A stretch of 64,000 nt of DNA from Mycoplana rhizolycopersici (GTDB lineage Bacteria; Pseudomonadota; Alphaproteobacteria; Rhizobiales; Rhizobiaceae): the NCBI RefSeq assembly GCF_013378445.1, contig NZ_JABXYK010000006.1, positions 1 to 64,000 on the forward strand, written 5' to 3'. A program made the translations under genes and the position numbers. Position 1 is the stretch's first letter; every line of letters starts with the position of its first letter. The notes under the pieces were generated by a model. It was not told the DNA's origin and made no database searches. It saw only the letters and a list, made by a program, of their open reading frames with translations. This document shows, piece after piece, positions 38,258 through 49,382 of this stretch.

Positions 38258-39511
38258 TCAGGCCGGCCGCACCAGAATGTGCTTCTTCTTGCCCAGCGAC
38301 AGCTTGATGACGCCGTCGGCGGTGACTTCGCCGCTGCCGATGGACATGCGTTCGTCACTGACGGCCTTGTCGTTGATGCGGACTGCGCCGCCCTGGACAT
38401 GGCGGCGTGCCTCGCCGTTGGAAGCGGCGAGGCCGGCGCGCACGATCAGTGCGAGCAGGCCGAGACCGCTTTCAAGCTCGCCCTTCGCCACCTCGATCGA
38501 CGGCAGGTTTTCGGCCAGCGCGCCTTCCTCGAAGGTCTTGCGGGCAGTCTCCGCCGCCTGCTCGGCATTCTCGCGCCCATGCAGCATGGCGGTGATCTCG
38601 GTGGCGAGGATCTTCTTCACCTCGTTGATCTCCGAGCCGCCGAGCGCCGACAGGCGCGCGATCTCGTCCATGGGCAGCGTCGTGTAGAGCTTCAGGAAGC
38701 GCGTGACGTCGGCGTCCTCGGTGTTGCGCCAGTACTGCCAGAAGTCATAGGCCGACAGCATCTCCGGGTTCAGCCAGACGGCGCCGGAGAGCGACTTGCC
38801 CATCTTGGCGCCCGAGGCGGTGGTGAGAAGCGGCGAAGTCAGCGCATAGAGCTGCGGCGTGCCCATGCGGTGGCCGAGATCGATGCCGTTGACGATGTTG
38901 CCCCACTGGTCGGAGCCGCCCATCTGCAGGCGCGTATCGTAGCGCTTGTTCAGTTCGACGAAGTCGTAGGCCTGCAGGATCATGTAGTTGAATTCGAGGA
39001 AGGACAGCGACTGCTCGCGGTCGAGGCGCATCTTGACGCTGTCGAAGGACAGCATGCGGTTGACCGAGAAGTGGCGGCCGACGTCGCGCAGGAATTCCAG
39101 GTAGTTGATGCTGAGCAACCAGTCGGCATTGTTGATCATCAGCGCGTCCTTCGGGCCTTCCCCGTAGGTCAGGTAGTTGGAGAAGACCTTCTTGATCCCG
39201 GCGATGTTGCCGGCGATCGTATCCGGCGTCATCAGCTGGCGCGCCTCGTCCTTGAAGGAGGGATCGCCGACCATGCCGGTGCCGCCGCCCATCAGCGAGA
39301 TCGCGCGATGGCCGGTCTGCTGCAGCCAGTGCAGCATCATGATCTGGATCAGGCCGCCGGCATGCAGGCTGGGCGCGGTCGGGTCGAAGCCGATATAGGC
39401 CGTCACGGTTTCCTTGCAGAGCAGGTCGTCGAGGCCGGTCTCATCCGAAATCTGGTGGATGAAGCCGCGCTCGCTGAGCGTGCGAAGGAAGTCTGACTTG
39501 AAACCCGACAT
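38258..39511 (-). CDS. tyrS: Tyrosyl-tRNA synthetase
   Basis: Charges tRNA-Tyr. The 417-residue class I synthetase has the HIGH-like motif [12 protein letters not shown], the tyrosine-binding GGSDQWGNI and the KMSKS-like loop [13 protein letters not shown]. An S4-like RNA-binding domain closes the protein ([20 protein letters not shown]). It is divergent from anmK with 100 bases between the start codons. Confidence 0.97.
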   Translation of the reverse strand: MSGFKSDFLRTLSERGFIHQISDETGLDDLLCKETVTAYIGFDPTAPSLHAGGLIQIMMLHWLQQTGHRAISLMGGGTGMVGDPSFKDEARQLMTPDTIAGNIAGIKKVFSNYLTYGEGPKDALMINNADWLLSINYLEFLRDVGRHFSVNRMLSFDSVKMRLDREQSLSFLEFNYMILQAYDFVELNKRYDTRLQMGGSDQWGNIVNGIDLGHRMGTPQLYALTSPLLTTASGAKMGKSLSGAVWLNPEMLSAYDFWQYWRNTEDADVTRFLKLYTTLPMDEIARLSALGGSEINEVKKILATEITAMLHGRENAEQAAETARKTFEEGALAENLPSIEVAKGELESGLGLLALIVRAGLAASNGEARRHVQGGAVRINDKAVSDERMSIGSGEVTADGVIKLSLGKKKHILVRPA

Positions 39512-39611
39512 TGGTCTTCTCTCTTGTAGGGGAGCTCATGTGAACGAATGGCGCGGCATCTAGCACTGTTTTTGCGCATAATCACTCCAAAAGTGATTCC
39601 GGGATTTCGGC

Positions 39612-40769
39612 ATGGAAAAGATACGGACGGCGATCGGGCTCATGAGCGGCACCAGCATGGACGGCATCGACGTCGCGCTTTTGCGGACGGACGGCGCCGA
39701 CGTGGTCGAGCGCGGGCCGGCAAAGGGGTTTGCCTACGATGCGGCCTTCCGCAGAAGCCTGCAGGCTGCGTTGGAGACGGCGAAGGCAATTGCCCGGCGC
39801 GACGAGCGGCCGGGCGATCTCGCCGCACTCGAACGGGAGCTGACGCTTCGCCACGCGGAGGTTGTCGCGGCCTTCCTTTCGGAGAACGGTCTGGCGGCGA
39901 GGGATATCGATGTCGTCGGTTTTCACGGCCAGACCGTGCTGCACCGGCCGGAGCGGGCACTGACGGTGCAGATCGGCGACGGGGAGCTGCTTTCGCGGAA
40001 AACCGGCATCGACGTCGTCTACGACATGCGGGCGAATGACATGGCGCATGGTGGGCAGGGGGCGCCGCTCATTCCCGTCTATCATGCGGCTCTGGCCCGC
40101 AACCTGCCGGCCAATTGCGCTTTTCCAGTGGTGTTCGTAAATATCGGGGGAATTTCCAACCTCACCTATGTCGGGGCGGACGGCGAGATCGCCGCCTTCG
40201 ACAGCGGGCCGGGCAATACGCTGATCGACCAGTGGGTGGAGGCGCAGGCCGGCATCCCCTTCGACCAGGGCGGGATGATCGCGAGCGAGGGGCGGGTGCT
40301 CGCCAGCCTCTCCGCACGCTATCTCGACCATCCCTTTTTCACCGGCCGCGAACGCCGCTCGCTCGACCGCAACGATTTCTTGCCACCCACCGGCGCGGAC
40401 GCTTCGCTGGAGGACGGCGCGCGGACGCTGGCGCACGTCACGGCCGCTGCGATCCTGAAGTCGGCGGGCCACCTGCCGCAAATGCCGAAGACCTACGTGG
40501 TCTGCGGAGGGGGACGGCTGAACCGGATCATCATGAGTGATCTGGCCGAATTGGCGGCTGCACGGGATGCTCGGGTGATCCCGGCCGAGGCGGTCGGCCT
40601 CGACGGGGACAGCATGGAAGCCGAAGCCTGGGCCTACCTCGCGGTCCGGTCGCTGGACGGGTCGCCGCTGACCTTTCCCACGACGACGGGGGTGAAGGCG
40701 GCGATCACGGGCGGGCTCGTGACGAGGTCCAATCGGGACGTCATCCTCGGGCTTGTCCCGAGAATCTGA
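39612..40769 (+). CDS. anmK: Anhydro-N-acetylmuramic acid kinase with a repeat-derived C-terminus
   Basis: Converts anhydro-MurNAc to MurNAc-6-phosphate in cell-wall recycling. The 385-residue protein has [53 protein letters not shown] and VVCGGGRLN, all characteristic. After the normal family end around [14 protein letters not shown] come 15 extra residues [15 protein letters not shown], the last 11 of which are read from the palindromic repeat described separately; the repeat also supplies the stop codon. Confidence 0.95.
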   Translation: MEKIRTAIGLMSGTSMDGIDVALLRTDGADVVERGPAKGFAYDAAFRRSLQAALETAKAIARRDERPGDLAALERELTLRHAEVVAAFLSENGLAARDIDVVGFHGQTVLHRPERALTVQIGDGELLSRKTGIDVVYDMRANDMAHGGQGAPLIPVYHAALARNLPANCAFPVVFVNIGGISNLTYVGADGEIAAFDSGPGNTLIDQWVEAQAGIPFDQGGMIASEGRVLASLSARYLDHPFFTGRERRSLDRNDFLPPTGADASLEDGARTLAHVTAAAILKSAGHLPQMPKTYVVCGGGRLNRIIMSDLAELAAARDARVIPAEAVGLDGDSMEAEAWAYLAVRSLDGSPLTFPTTTGVKAAITGGLVTRSNRDVILGLVPRI

Positions 40770-40848
40770 TCACCGCCGAGCACGCTTGCGGTGTTTTCAA
40801 TCTGTCGTAAGCGCACCGGATCCTCGGGACAATCCCGAGGATGACGTC
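40737..40848. repeat. Pair of inverted palindromic repeats overlapping the end of anmK
   Basis: Two 30-base arms, 40737-40766 (GACGTCATCCTCGGGCTTGT and on) and its inverted copy at 40819-40848, differ at few positions. Each arm is itself palindromic (CCTCGGG and CCCGAGG), and between them lies a small hairpin (CACCGC and GCGGTG at 40771-40776 and 40788-40793) followed by TTTT. This is the kind of short palindromic intergenic element common in rhizobial genomes. Confidence 0.85.
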
Positions 40849-40872
40849 GGTGGGACTTGGAACGGACGGGAC

Positions 40873-41550
40873 CTACCTAATCCGCTTGGCTGCCGGTTCC
40901 GGCGTCAGTTCGCCGGCGAGGCGGCGGTCGAGGTAGTCCTCGCATTCGGCCATGAGTGTTTCCACATGGCCGTTGAAGAAGTGGTTGGCACCGGGAATGG
41001 TCTTGTGGGTTATCAGGATGCCCTTCTGCGCCTTCAACTTCTCGACCAGGCCGTTGACGTCCTTTTCCGGCGCGACCTTGTCGGCATCGCCGTTGATGAT
41101 CAGGCCGGAGGACGGGCAGGGGGCGAGGAAGGAGAAGTCGTAGATGTTCGGCTGCGGGGCGATCGACATGAAGCCTTCGATCTCCGGCCGGCGCATCAGG
41201 AGCTGCATGCCGATCCAGGCGCCGAAGGAATAGCCAGCGACCCAGCAGCTCTTCGAATCCGGATGCAGGCTCTGCACCCAGTCGAGCGCCGATGCCGCAT
41301 CGGAAAGCTCGCCCGCGCCATGATCGAACTCGCCCTGGCTGCGGCCGATGCCGCGGAAGTTGAAGCGCAGCGTGGTGAAGCCGCGCTTCTGGAACATGTA
41401 GAAAAGCTGGTAGACGATCTGGTTGTTCATCGTGCCGCCGAACTGCGGGTGCGGGTGCAGGATGATCGCAATCGGGGCGTTCTTCTGCTTTGAAGGCTGG
41501 TAGCGGCCTTCGAGGCGACCGGCGGGTCCGTTGAAGATGATTTCGGGCAT
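40873..41550 (-). CDS. Alpha/beta hydrolase (COG2945-like)
   Basis: A 225-residue serine hydrolase. It has the nucleophile elbow GYSFGAW, an Asp in INGDADKVAPEKDVN and a His in IPGANHFFNGH, completing the triad, and begins with ILHPHPQFGGTMNN after the first strand. Substrate unknown. It is divergent from the suf operon and shares its intergenic region, so it may respond to the same signals, though that is unproven. Confidence 0.85.
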   Translation of the reverse strand: MPEIIFNGPAGRLEGRYQPSKQKNAPIAIILHPHPQFGGTMNNQIVYQLFYMFQKRGFTTLRFNFRGIGRSQGEFDHGAGELSDAASALDWVQSLHPDSKSCWVAGYSFGAWIGMQLLMRRPEIEGFMSIAPQPNIYDFSFLAPCPSSGLIINGDADKVAPEKDVNGLVEKLKAQKGILITHKTIPGANHFFNGHVETLMAECEDYLDRRLAGELTPEPAAKRIR

Positions 41551-41604
41551 TCGTACTCCGACGTGTTTTGTGGATCAAAAACCGTTTCGACCGCGCTGGA
41601 AGTC

Positions 41605-41633
41605 TTGACGAAACCAGTCAGCTTTTCTAGAAA
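41605..41633 (+). promoter_or_regulatory. Predicted promoter of the suf operon
   Basis: TTGACG at 41605-41610, a 17-base spacer, TAGAAA at 41628-41633. Transcription would begin near 41640, immediately at the Irr-like operator. Confidence 0.5.
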
Positions 41634-41637
41634 CTAG

Positions 41638-41654
41638 TTTAGAACCATTCGAAA
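41638..41654 (+). promoter_or_regulatory. Irr-type operator (ICE motif) at the suf operon promoter
   Basis: TTTAGAA, three bases, TTCGAAA. The rhizobial Irr box is a palindrome of the form TTTAGAA-N3-TTCTAAA, so only one base departs from it. The box covers the predicted transcription start, a position that suits repression by Irr when iron is scarce or haem-free Irr accumulates. In related rhizobia this operon is iron-regulated through Irr and RirA. Confidence 0.65.
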
Positions 41655-41769
41655 CTTTGCTACGCTGTGCGCGTATCGAGGTTCGTCTCTTACGGCAAGC
41701 CCGGCGGAAATTACAAGAAAAATGCTCGCCGCGCTGCCACAGGAGCACCATCGGAGCTGATTTGCGATC

Positions 41770-42939
41770 ATGTCTGGACGAAAGAGGACATATCTGGACT
41801 GGAACGCGACCGCGCCACTCTCGGCGCAGGCGCGCGAGGCCGTCCTGTCCGCGCTCGACCTGCCGGGCAATCCCTCTTCGGTCCACGGCGAGGGGCGGGC
41901 GGTGCGCGCGGTGATCGACGGCGCACGCCGTGACGTGGCGGCGCTGGTCGGCGCAGAACCCGCGCATGTGATCTTCACCAGCGGCGCGACCGAGGCTGCC
42001 AACATGGTGCTGACCCCCGATTTCCGCATGGGACGGACGGCTCTTTCGGTCGGCAGGCTCTATGTATCGGCAATCGAACATTCCGCCGTGCGCGAGGGCG
42101 GGCGTTTCGATCGAGAAAACGTCACGGAAATTCCCGTCACGCCGGCCGGTATCGTCGATCTGGACGCTCTCAGGGCTCTGCTCGAGGCCCATGATGCGGC
42201 CGCGGGACTGCCGATGGTTGCCATCATGCTGGCCAACAACGAAACCGGCATTGTGCAACCGGTGCGGCAGGCTGCGGAGATCGTCCACAAGACCGGCGGC
42301 ATATTCGTGGTCGACGCGGTGCAGGCCGCCGGTCGGTTGCCGCTGTCGATCGTCGAACTCGATGCGGACTTCATGATCGTCTCGGCGCACAAGCTCGCCG
42401 GGCCGAAGGGTGCCGGTGCGCTCGTCTCGCGCGGCGAGGTGCTGATGCCGAAAATGCTCATCCATGGCGGCGGCCAGGAAAAGGGCCACCGCTCCGGCAC
42501 CGAAAATGCTGCCGCCATCGCCGGTTTCGCCGCAGCTGCGCGCGAGGCAGGGAGCAGGCTGGAGGATCGCACGACAGCGATTTCACGCCTGCGCGACGGG
42601 ATGGAAGCGCGAATGACCGAGCTGGCCGGCGATGTGATCATCCATGGCCGCGACGTTTCGCGCCTGTGCAACACGACCTTTTTCAGTCTACCCGGACTGA
42701 AGTCCGAGACCGGGCAGATCGCCTTCGATCTCGAAGGGATTGCGATTTCGGCGGGTTCGGCCTGCTCTTCGGGCAAGGTGGGCGCCAGCCATGTGCTGAC
42801 GGCGATGGGCTTCGATGCCGGGCTCGGCGCGCTGCGCGTCTCACTGGGGTCGACGACGAGCGAGGCGGATGTCGAGTGCTTTCTCGAAGCGTTCGGCAGG
42901 ATTGCCGGCCGGCGGCGGCAAGGTGTCGCTGCGGCGTGA
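41770..42939 (+). CDS. iscS: Cysteine desulfurase, group I (IscS/NifS-like)
   Basis: A PLP enzyme that takes sulfur from cysteine for iron-sulfur clusters. The 389-residue protein shows YLDWNATAPLS at the start, NNETGIVQPV, the PLP-lysine region SAHKLAGPKGAGALV and the catalytic loop SAGSACSSGKVGASH of group I enzymes. It heads the operon; a second, group II desulfurase (sufS) follows downstream. In rhizobial annotations this gene is often called sufS2 or iscS. Confidence 0.92.
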   Translation: MSGRKRTYLDWNATAPLSAQAREAVLSALDLPGNPSSVHGEGRAVRAVIDGARRDVAALVGAEPAHVIFTSGATEAANMVLTPDFRMGRTALSVGRLYVSAIEHSAVREGGRFDRENVTEIPVTPAGIVDLDALRALLEAHDAAAGLPMVAIMLANNETGIVQPVRQAAEIVHKTGGIFVVDAVQAAGRLPLSIVELDADFMIVSAHKLAGPKGAGALVSRGEVLMPKMLIHGGGQEKGHRSGTENAAAIAGFAAAAREAGSRLEDRTTAISRLRDGMEARMTELAGDVIIHGRDVSRLCNTTFFSLPGLKSETGQIAFDLEGIAISAGSACSSGKVGASHVLTAMGFDAGLGALRVSLGSTTSEADVECFLEAFGRIAGRRRQGVAAA

Positions 42940-43074
42940 CGAAAGTTGCAAAAGCGCAAGTTTTTGCTTGCCAAAAGGTGTGAAAAGCCCCTTCTGGCGA
43001 CTACATAACCGGCGGAAACCCGCCAAACGTTGACAAGCTTCCGGACCTTGGATCCGGAAAGATTGGAGAACGAG

Positions 43075-44543
<1,469 letters not shown>

Positions 44544-44544
<1 letters not shown>

Positions 44545-44907
44545 TGGTGTCCGCTGCGACTGTGACGCTTTTCCGGCCGGTTGGTCTGGAAGAGCTCGAA
44601 CTGATTAAGGCAAGCGGCTGGAAGGAATTTCCGCCGCGCCTGCCTGATCAGCCGATTTTCTACCCGGTTACGAACGAAGGTTATGCGGCCCAGATCGCTC
44701 GGGACTGGAATACAAAGACGGGATCGCGGCACGGCTATGTGACGCGCTTCGAGGTGAGGGCAGAATATGTGTCCCCGTTTCGAACGCAAAGTCGTTGGCG
44801 GGCGCGAACATGAGGAACTCTGGGTGCCAGCGGAAGAACTAGAAGAGTTTAACCGAAACATCGACGGGGCGATCGTCGTCACTCAAGAATTCCTACCCAC
44901 AGAATGA
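44544..44907 (+). pseudogene. Frameshifted small gene between sufB and sufC
   Basis: The ATG overlaps the sufB stop codon. The first frame reads FRPVGLEELELIKASGWKEF, then PPRLPDQPIFYPVTNEGYAA and VTRFEVRAEYVSPF, before running into a stop at 44813. One frame over, from about 44773, the sequence continues sensibly as RFERKVVGGREHEELWVPAE and ELEEFNRNIDGAIVVTQEFL to a stop at 44905-44907. Removing one C from the four-C run at 44773-44776 restores a single 120-residue protein. I recall intact relatives of about this length (sometimes labelled ADP-ribosylation/crystallin J1) ending in the same GGR...ELWVPAEEL motif. It is a recent pseudogene, a sequencing error in the C run, or programmed slippage. 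Confidence 0.72.
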
Positions 44908-44977
44908 ACGATTTGAAGGCCGACATTCCTATCCGATTTCTTCACGCGGATATCCCGGCCGAGCTAGGAACAAGAAG

Positions 44978-45733
44978 ATGCTTGAAATCAAGAACCTGCA
45001 CGCACGCATCGCCGAGGACGGCACCGAGATCATCCGCGGCTTGAACCTGACCGTCAAGGACGGTGAAGTCGCCGCGATCATGGGGCCGAACGGCTCGGGC
45101 AAGTCGACGCTTTCCTACATCCTCGCCGGGCGCGAGGACTACGAGGTGACCGAGGGCGATATCCTCTACAATGGCGAGAGCATCCTTGAGCTCGATCCGT
45201 CCGAGCGCGCCGCCAAGGGCATCTTCCTGGCCTTCCAGTACCCGGTCGAGATCCCGGGCGTGGCCACCATGCAGTTCCTCAAGGTTGGGATGAACGAGCA
45301 GCGCAAGGCACGCGGCGAGGACGAGCTGACGACGCCGGACTTCATGCGCCGCGTCAAGGAAGCCGCCGCCGAACTGCAGATCTCGCCGGAAATGCTGCGC
45401 CGTCCACTCAACGTCGGCTTTTCCGGCGGCGAGAAGAAGCGCGCTGAGATCCTGCAGATGGCGCTGCTCGAGCCGAAGCTCTGCGTGCTGGACGAAACGG
45501 ACTCCGGCCTTGACATCGACGCCCTGAAGATCGTTGCCGACGGGGTCAACGCGCTGCGTGCGCCCGATCGTTCCGTCATCGTCATCACCCACTACCAGCG
45601 CCTGCTCGACTACATCGTGCCGGATACGGTGCACGTGCTCTACAAGGGCCAGGTGATCAAGTCGGGCGACAAGACGCTGGCGCATGAACTCGAAGCCAAT
45701 GGCTATGCCGATATCATCGGGGCAGCCGCCTGA
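44978..45733 (+). CDS. sufC: Fe-S cluster assembly ATPase SufC
   Basis: A 251-residue ABC-type ATPase that drives shape changes of the SufBCD scaffold. Walker A is GPNGSGKST (36-44), the signature is FSGGEKKRAEILQMALLEP, and Walker B is LCVLDETDSGLDIDALK. The ATG at 44978 has AGGAACAAG before it. The 70 bases upstream, after the frameshifted gene, show no other feature. Confidence 0.97.
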   Translation: MLEIKNLHARIAEDGTEIIRGLNLTVKDGEVAAIMGPNGSGKSTLSYILAGREDYEVTEGDILYNGESILELDPSERAAKGIFLAFQYPVEIPGVATMQFLKVGMNEQRKARGEDELTTPDFMRRVKEAAAELQISPEMLRRPLNVGFSGGEKKRAEILQMALLEPKLCVLDETDSGLDIDALKIVADGVNALRAPDRSVIVITHYQRLLDYIVPDTVHVLYKGQVIKSGDKTLAHELEANGYADIIGAAA

Positions 45734-45752
45734 GCCGGGAAGGACGCGATCC

Positions 45753-47027
45753 ATGAATATCCAAGCAGGGATCAAGCTGACGGCCGCGGAAGCAGCTCTG
45801 GTTGAATCCTATAACGAACAGGTCGGCGAACTGCCGGGCGATGGTAACACGCTTGTTGCTCGTGATACGCTGCTGAGCGACCTGAAGACGGCCGGTTTGC
45901 CGACGCGGCGTGTCGAGGCATGGCACTATACTGATCTGAAATCATTGCTGAAGACCGTGCCGGCCTTCCTTCGCGGCGCCAGCGCCCAGAGGGTCGAGCC
46001 GATTGTGCCGGGCTCCACGGTGCTTTCGGTCGTCAACGGCAAGGCGCATACGCGGGTGCTGCCGGAGGGAATTACGGCGAAGAGCTACGCCGATGCGCTG
46101 CTTGACGGATCGGCTGCGGACGGGCTCGTCGCCCGCGACGCCGACGACGTCATCGGGCGCATAAACGGTTCGTTCGTGCGCGACGGCCTGATCGTCGAGG
46201 TTGCCGAGGGCGCTGCTTTCGAAGCGCCGATCGAGATCCAGTCGGTGCAGAATTGCGGCCAGGTCAACACGCGCTTTCCGGTGCGGTTCGGTGCGGGCGC
46301 CAAGGCAACGGTGATCGAGCGGCATCTCGCGATCGGCGAGGATGCGGCACTTGTCACATCCGTCACCGACATGCGGCTTGCAGACGATGCCGAGGTCACC
46401 TGGATCATCTTCCAGTCGGAGGGTGATGCGGATACGCATCTCGCACAGTTCAAGGCTGAACTCGGCGCCAATGCAAAGCTGCGCCTCTATGTCATCAATG
46501 GCGGCGGTAAGCTCGTCCGCCAGGAGATCCACATCGCCGTTGCCGGCGAGGGCTCGGACCTGACGTTGCGCGGCATCAATCTTCTCGGTGGCGAGAGCCA
46601 CACGGACGTGACTTTCACCGTCGACCACAACGTGCCGCATACGACCTCGACCGAAGTCATCCGCAATGTCGTGTTCGACCGTGCCCGCGGCGTGTTTCAG
46701 GGGCAGATTCGCGTCGCGCAGGACGCTCAGAAGACCGACGCGAAGATGTCGTGCAACACGTTGCTTCTCTCCGACGACGCCGAGTTCTCGGCCAAGCCGG
46801 AGCTGGAAATCTTCGCCGACGACGTCCAGTGCGGCCACGGTGCGACGGTGATCGACATCGACCACACGCAGCTGTTCTACCTGATGGCGCGCGGCGTTCC
46901 GGAGAACAAGGCACGCGCCATGCTGGTCAACGCCTTCGTGGCGGAGATCGTCGAGGAACTGGACGACGAGACGCTGGTGGAGGCGCTGGAAGGCGTCATT
47001 TCCGACTGGCTCGAAAAGTACGCGTGA
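45753..47027 (+). CDS. sufD: Fe-S cluster assembly protein SufD
   Basis: A 424-residue paralogue of SufB that completes the scaffold and aids iron loading. It contains RRVEAWHYTDLKSLL, the parallel beta-helix core and SAKPELEIFADDVQCGHGAT followed by LFYLMARGVPENKARAMLVN, all typical of SufD. The ATG at 45753 follows GGGAAGGACG. sufS starts 13 bases after its stop codon. Confidence 0.96.
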   Translation: MNIQAGIKLTAAEAALVESYNEQVGELPGDGNTLVARDTLLSDLKTAGLPTRRVEAWHYTDLKSLLKTVPAFLRGASAQRVEPIVPGSTVLSVVNGKAHTRVLPEGITAKSYADALLDGSAADGLVARDADDVIGRINGSFVRDGLIVEVAEGAAFEAPIEIQSVQNCGQVNTRFPVRFGAGAKATVIERHLAIGEDAALVTSVTDMRLADDAEVTWIIFQSEGDADTHLAQFKAELGANAKLRLYVINGGGKLVRQEIHIAVAGEGSDLTLRGINLLGGESHTDVTFTVDHNVPHTTSTEVIRNVVFDRARGVFQGQIRVAQDAQKTDAKMSCNTLLLSDDAEFSAKPELEIFADDVQCGHGATVIDIDHTQLFYLMARGVPENKARAMLVNAFVAEIVEELDDETLVEALEGVISDWLEKYA

Positions 47028-47040
47028 CGGGATTGTCGAG

Positions 47041-48282
47041 ATGAACCAGATCAAGCCGGTTTCCACCTATGACGTCGAGGCGATCCGCCGGGATTTCCCG
47101 ATCCTGTCGCGAGAGGTCTACGGCAAGCCGCTGGTCTATCTCGACAACGGCGCATCCGCCCAGAAGCCGCAAGTGGTGATCGATGCGGTCGCGCACGCCT
47201 ATTCTAACGAGTATGCGAACGTGCATCGTGGGCTGCATTTCCTCTCCAACGCGGCAACGGACGCATACGAGGCAGCGCGCGAAAAAGTGCGGCGTTTCCT
47301 CAATGCGCCTTCGGTCGACGATATCGTCTTTACCAAGTCCTCGACCGAGGCGATCAACACGGTCGCCTACGGATACGGCATGCCGAAGATCGGTGAAGGC
47401 GACGAGATCGTCATCTCGATCATGGAGCATCATTCCAACATCGTTCCCTGGCATTTCATCCGTGAACGGCAGGGCGCGAAGCTCGTCTGGGCGCCCGTGG
47501 ACGATACGGGCGCGTTCCACGTCGAGGACTTCGTCAAGTGCCTCACCGAAAAGACGAAGCTGATCGCGATCACGCACATGTCGAACGCGCTTGGTACCAT
47601 CGTGCCGGTGAAGGAGATCTGCGCGATCGCCCGCGAGCGCGGTATCCCGGTGCTGGTCGACGGTTCGCAAGCGGCCGTCCACCTGCCGGTGGACGTGCAG
47701 GACATCGATTGCGACTGGTACGTGATGACCGGGCACAAGCTCTACGGGCCCTCCGGCATCGGCGTGCTGTACGGCAAGAAGGACCGGCTGCGCGAAATGC
47801 GCCCGTTCCAGGGCGGCGGAGAGATGATCGTGGAAGTGACGGAAGACATCGTTACCTACAACGATCCGCCGCACCGCTTCGAGGCCGGCACGCCGCCGAT
47901 CGTGCAGGCGATCGGGCTTGGCTACGCGCTCGACTACATGGAAAAGGTCGGGCGTGCGGCGATCTCGGCGCATGAGGCGGACCTTGCTGCCTATGCGCAC
48001 GAACGTCTGTCGTCGATCAATTCCTTGAAGATGTTCGGGACCGCGCCCGGCAAGGGCTCGATCTTCTCCTTCGAGCTGGAAGGCATCCATGCCCATGACG
48101 TCTCGATGGTGATCGATCGGGCAGGCGTCGCCGTCCGCGCCGGTACCCATTGCGCCCAGCCACTCTTGAAACGCTTCGGCGTGACCTCCACATGCCGCGC
48201 ATCGTTCGGCATGTACAACACCCGCGCCGAGGTCGATGTCCTGGCCGATGCGCTCGACCATGCCCGCAAGTTCTTCGCCTGA
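47041..48282 (+). CDS. sufS: Cysteine desulfurase SufS (group II)
   Basis: A 413-residue PLP enzyme. The start IRRDFPILSREVYGKPLVYL, the PLP-lysine region VMTGHKLYGPSGIGVLYG and the catalytic loop RAGTHCAQPLL are those of group II SufS enzymes, which normally need SufE or SufU as sulfur acceptor. No sufE is seen in the window. It follows sufD by 13 bases. Confidence 0.96.
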   Translation: MNQIKPVSTYDVEAIRRDFPILSREVYGKPLVYLDNGASAQKPQVVIDAVAHAYSNEYANVHRGLHFLSNAATDAYEAAREKVRRFLNAPSVDDIVFTKSSTEAINTVAYGYGMPKIGEGDEIVISIMEHHSNIVPWHFIRERQGAKLVWAPVDDTGAFHVEDFVKCLTEKTKLIAITHMSNALGTIVPVKEICAIARERGIPVLVDGSQAAVHLPVDVQDIDCDWYVMTGHKLYGPSGIGVLYGKKDRLREMRPFQGGGEMIVEVTEDIVTYNDPPHRFEAGTPPIVQAIGLGYALDYMEKVGRAAISAHEADLAAYAHERLSSINSLKMFGTAPGKGSIFSFELEGIHAHDVSMVIDRAGVAVRAGTHCAQPLLKRFGVTSTCRASFGMYNTRAEVDVLADALDHARKFFA

Positions 48283-48292
48283 GGAGTTCGAA

Positions 48293-48673
48293 ATGTCTGT
48301 CGATGCCACCGAAGACAAGACCGATGCCCGTGACGGGATCGTCAATTCGGCAATCCCCGGAGATGAGCTGGCGCGCCTCAGCGACGATATCATCTCGGCC
48401 CTGAAGACGGTCTACGATCCCGAAATTCCCGCCGATATCTTCGAACTTGGCCTGATCTACAAGATCGACATCGAAGACGACCGCATGGTCAAGATCGACA
48501 TGACGCTGACCGCGCCCGGTTGCCCGGTGGCAGGCGAGATGCCGGGCTGGGTCGAGAATGCGGTGAGCGCAGTCGAAGGCGTCTCGGGCGTCGAGGTGAA
48601 GATGGTGTTCGATCCGCCGTGGACGCCGGATCGCATGTCCGAAGAGGCGCAGGTGGCGGTCGGCTGGTACTGA
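48293..48673 (+). CDS. sufT: SufT/MIP18 family (DUF59) protein
   Basis: A 126-residue protein with the DUF59 domain (ISALKTVYDPEIPADIFELG, then MTLTAPGCPVAGEMPGWVEN). Members help deliver or mature iron-sulfur clusters. It starts after GAGGAG, 10 bases beyond sufS. The N-terminal 40 residues are variable and polar. Rhizobial papers call this position sufX. Confidence 0.93.
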   Translation: MSVDATEDKTDARDGIVNSAIPGDELARLSDDIISALKTVYDPEIPADIFELGLIYKIDIEDDRMVKIDMTLTAPGCPVAGEMPGWVENAVSAVEGVSGVEVKMVFDPPWTPDRMSEEAQVAVGWY

Positions 48674-48805
48674 CAGGGGTCGCCGACGGGCGAGGCACCC
48701 AATCGATTTGATGGTGCCAAACTATTGATCCCGCAGGCGGCCGTCTCTACATTTGATTCGGAAACCGCCGGGCCTTGAACCCGGCCGGTGAAGGAGAACT
48801 GGCTG

Positions 48806-49198
48806 ATGGCCTTTGCAGTGATGACCCTTACCAATGCTGCCGCCGATCGCGTGAAGGCGATCGTGGACAATGCCGGCGGCGACGCCAAGGGCATCCGTGT
48901 CGGCGTGAAGAAGGGCGGTTGCGCGGGAATGGAATATTCCGTCGACCTCGTAACGGCGCCGAACGAGAAGGACGACCTTGTCGAGTACGCCGGTGCCCGT
49001 GTCTGGATTGCCCCGGAAGCGGTGCTCTACCTGCTGGGTACGCAGATGGATTTCGAGGTGACGAAGCTCCGCTCCGGCTTTACCTTCAACAATCCGAACC
49101 AGACGTCTGCTTGCGGCTGCGGCGAATCCGTCGAGCTGAAGCCGGCAGACCTCGCAGCTCTGGCTGCTGCCGGTGCGCCCACCGTGCGCGTCGGGTAA
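48806..49198 (+). CDS. sufA: A-type iron-sulfur carrier SufA
   Basis: A 130-residue A-type carrier that accepts clusters from the SufBCD scaffold. The three ligand cysteines are seen: one in KKGGCAGMEYS and two in TSACGCGESV near the C-terminus. The ATG at 48806 has AAGGAGA at 8 bases. A gap of 132 bases after sufT contains a small hairpin (GGCACC and GGTGCC) without a T-run, so it is probably still in the operon. Confidence 0.95.
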   Translation: MAFAVMTLTNAAADRVKAIVDNAGGDAKGIRVGVKKGGCAGMEYSVDLVTAPNEKDDLVEYAGARVWIAPEAVLYLLGTQMDFEVTKLRSGFTFNNPNQTSACGCGESVELKPADLAALAAAGAPTVRVG

Positions 49199-49382
49199 GT
49201 TCGGACCTCTGCTGAGCACGGTTTTTCGTACGCCCAATCGTTTCTTCCGGCACGCTTAGCTTGCATTCATCTCCGATCCGCGTTGATACTTGCCGGTATG
49301 GCCGAGCAATGGGTTTTGGGCTGCCGGCCGCGCAACCATTGTACCGATTGGCCGATGCTCCCGGGAGGTGGCGTTCACTGAC

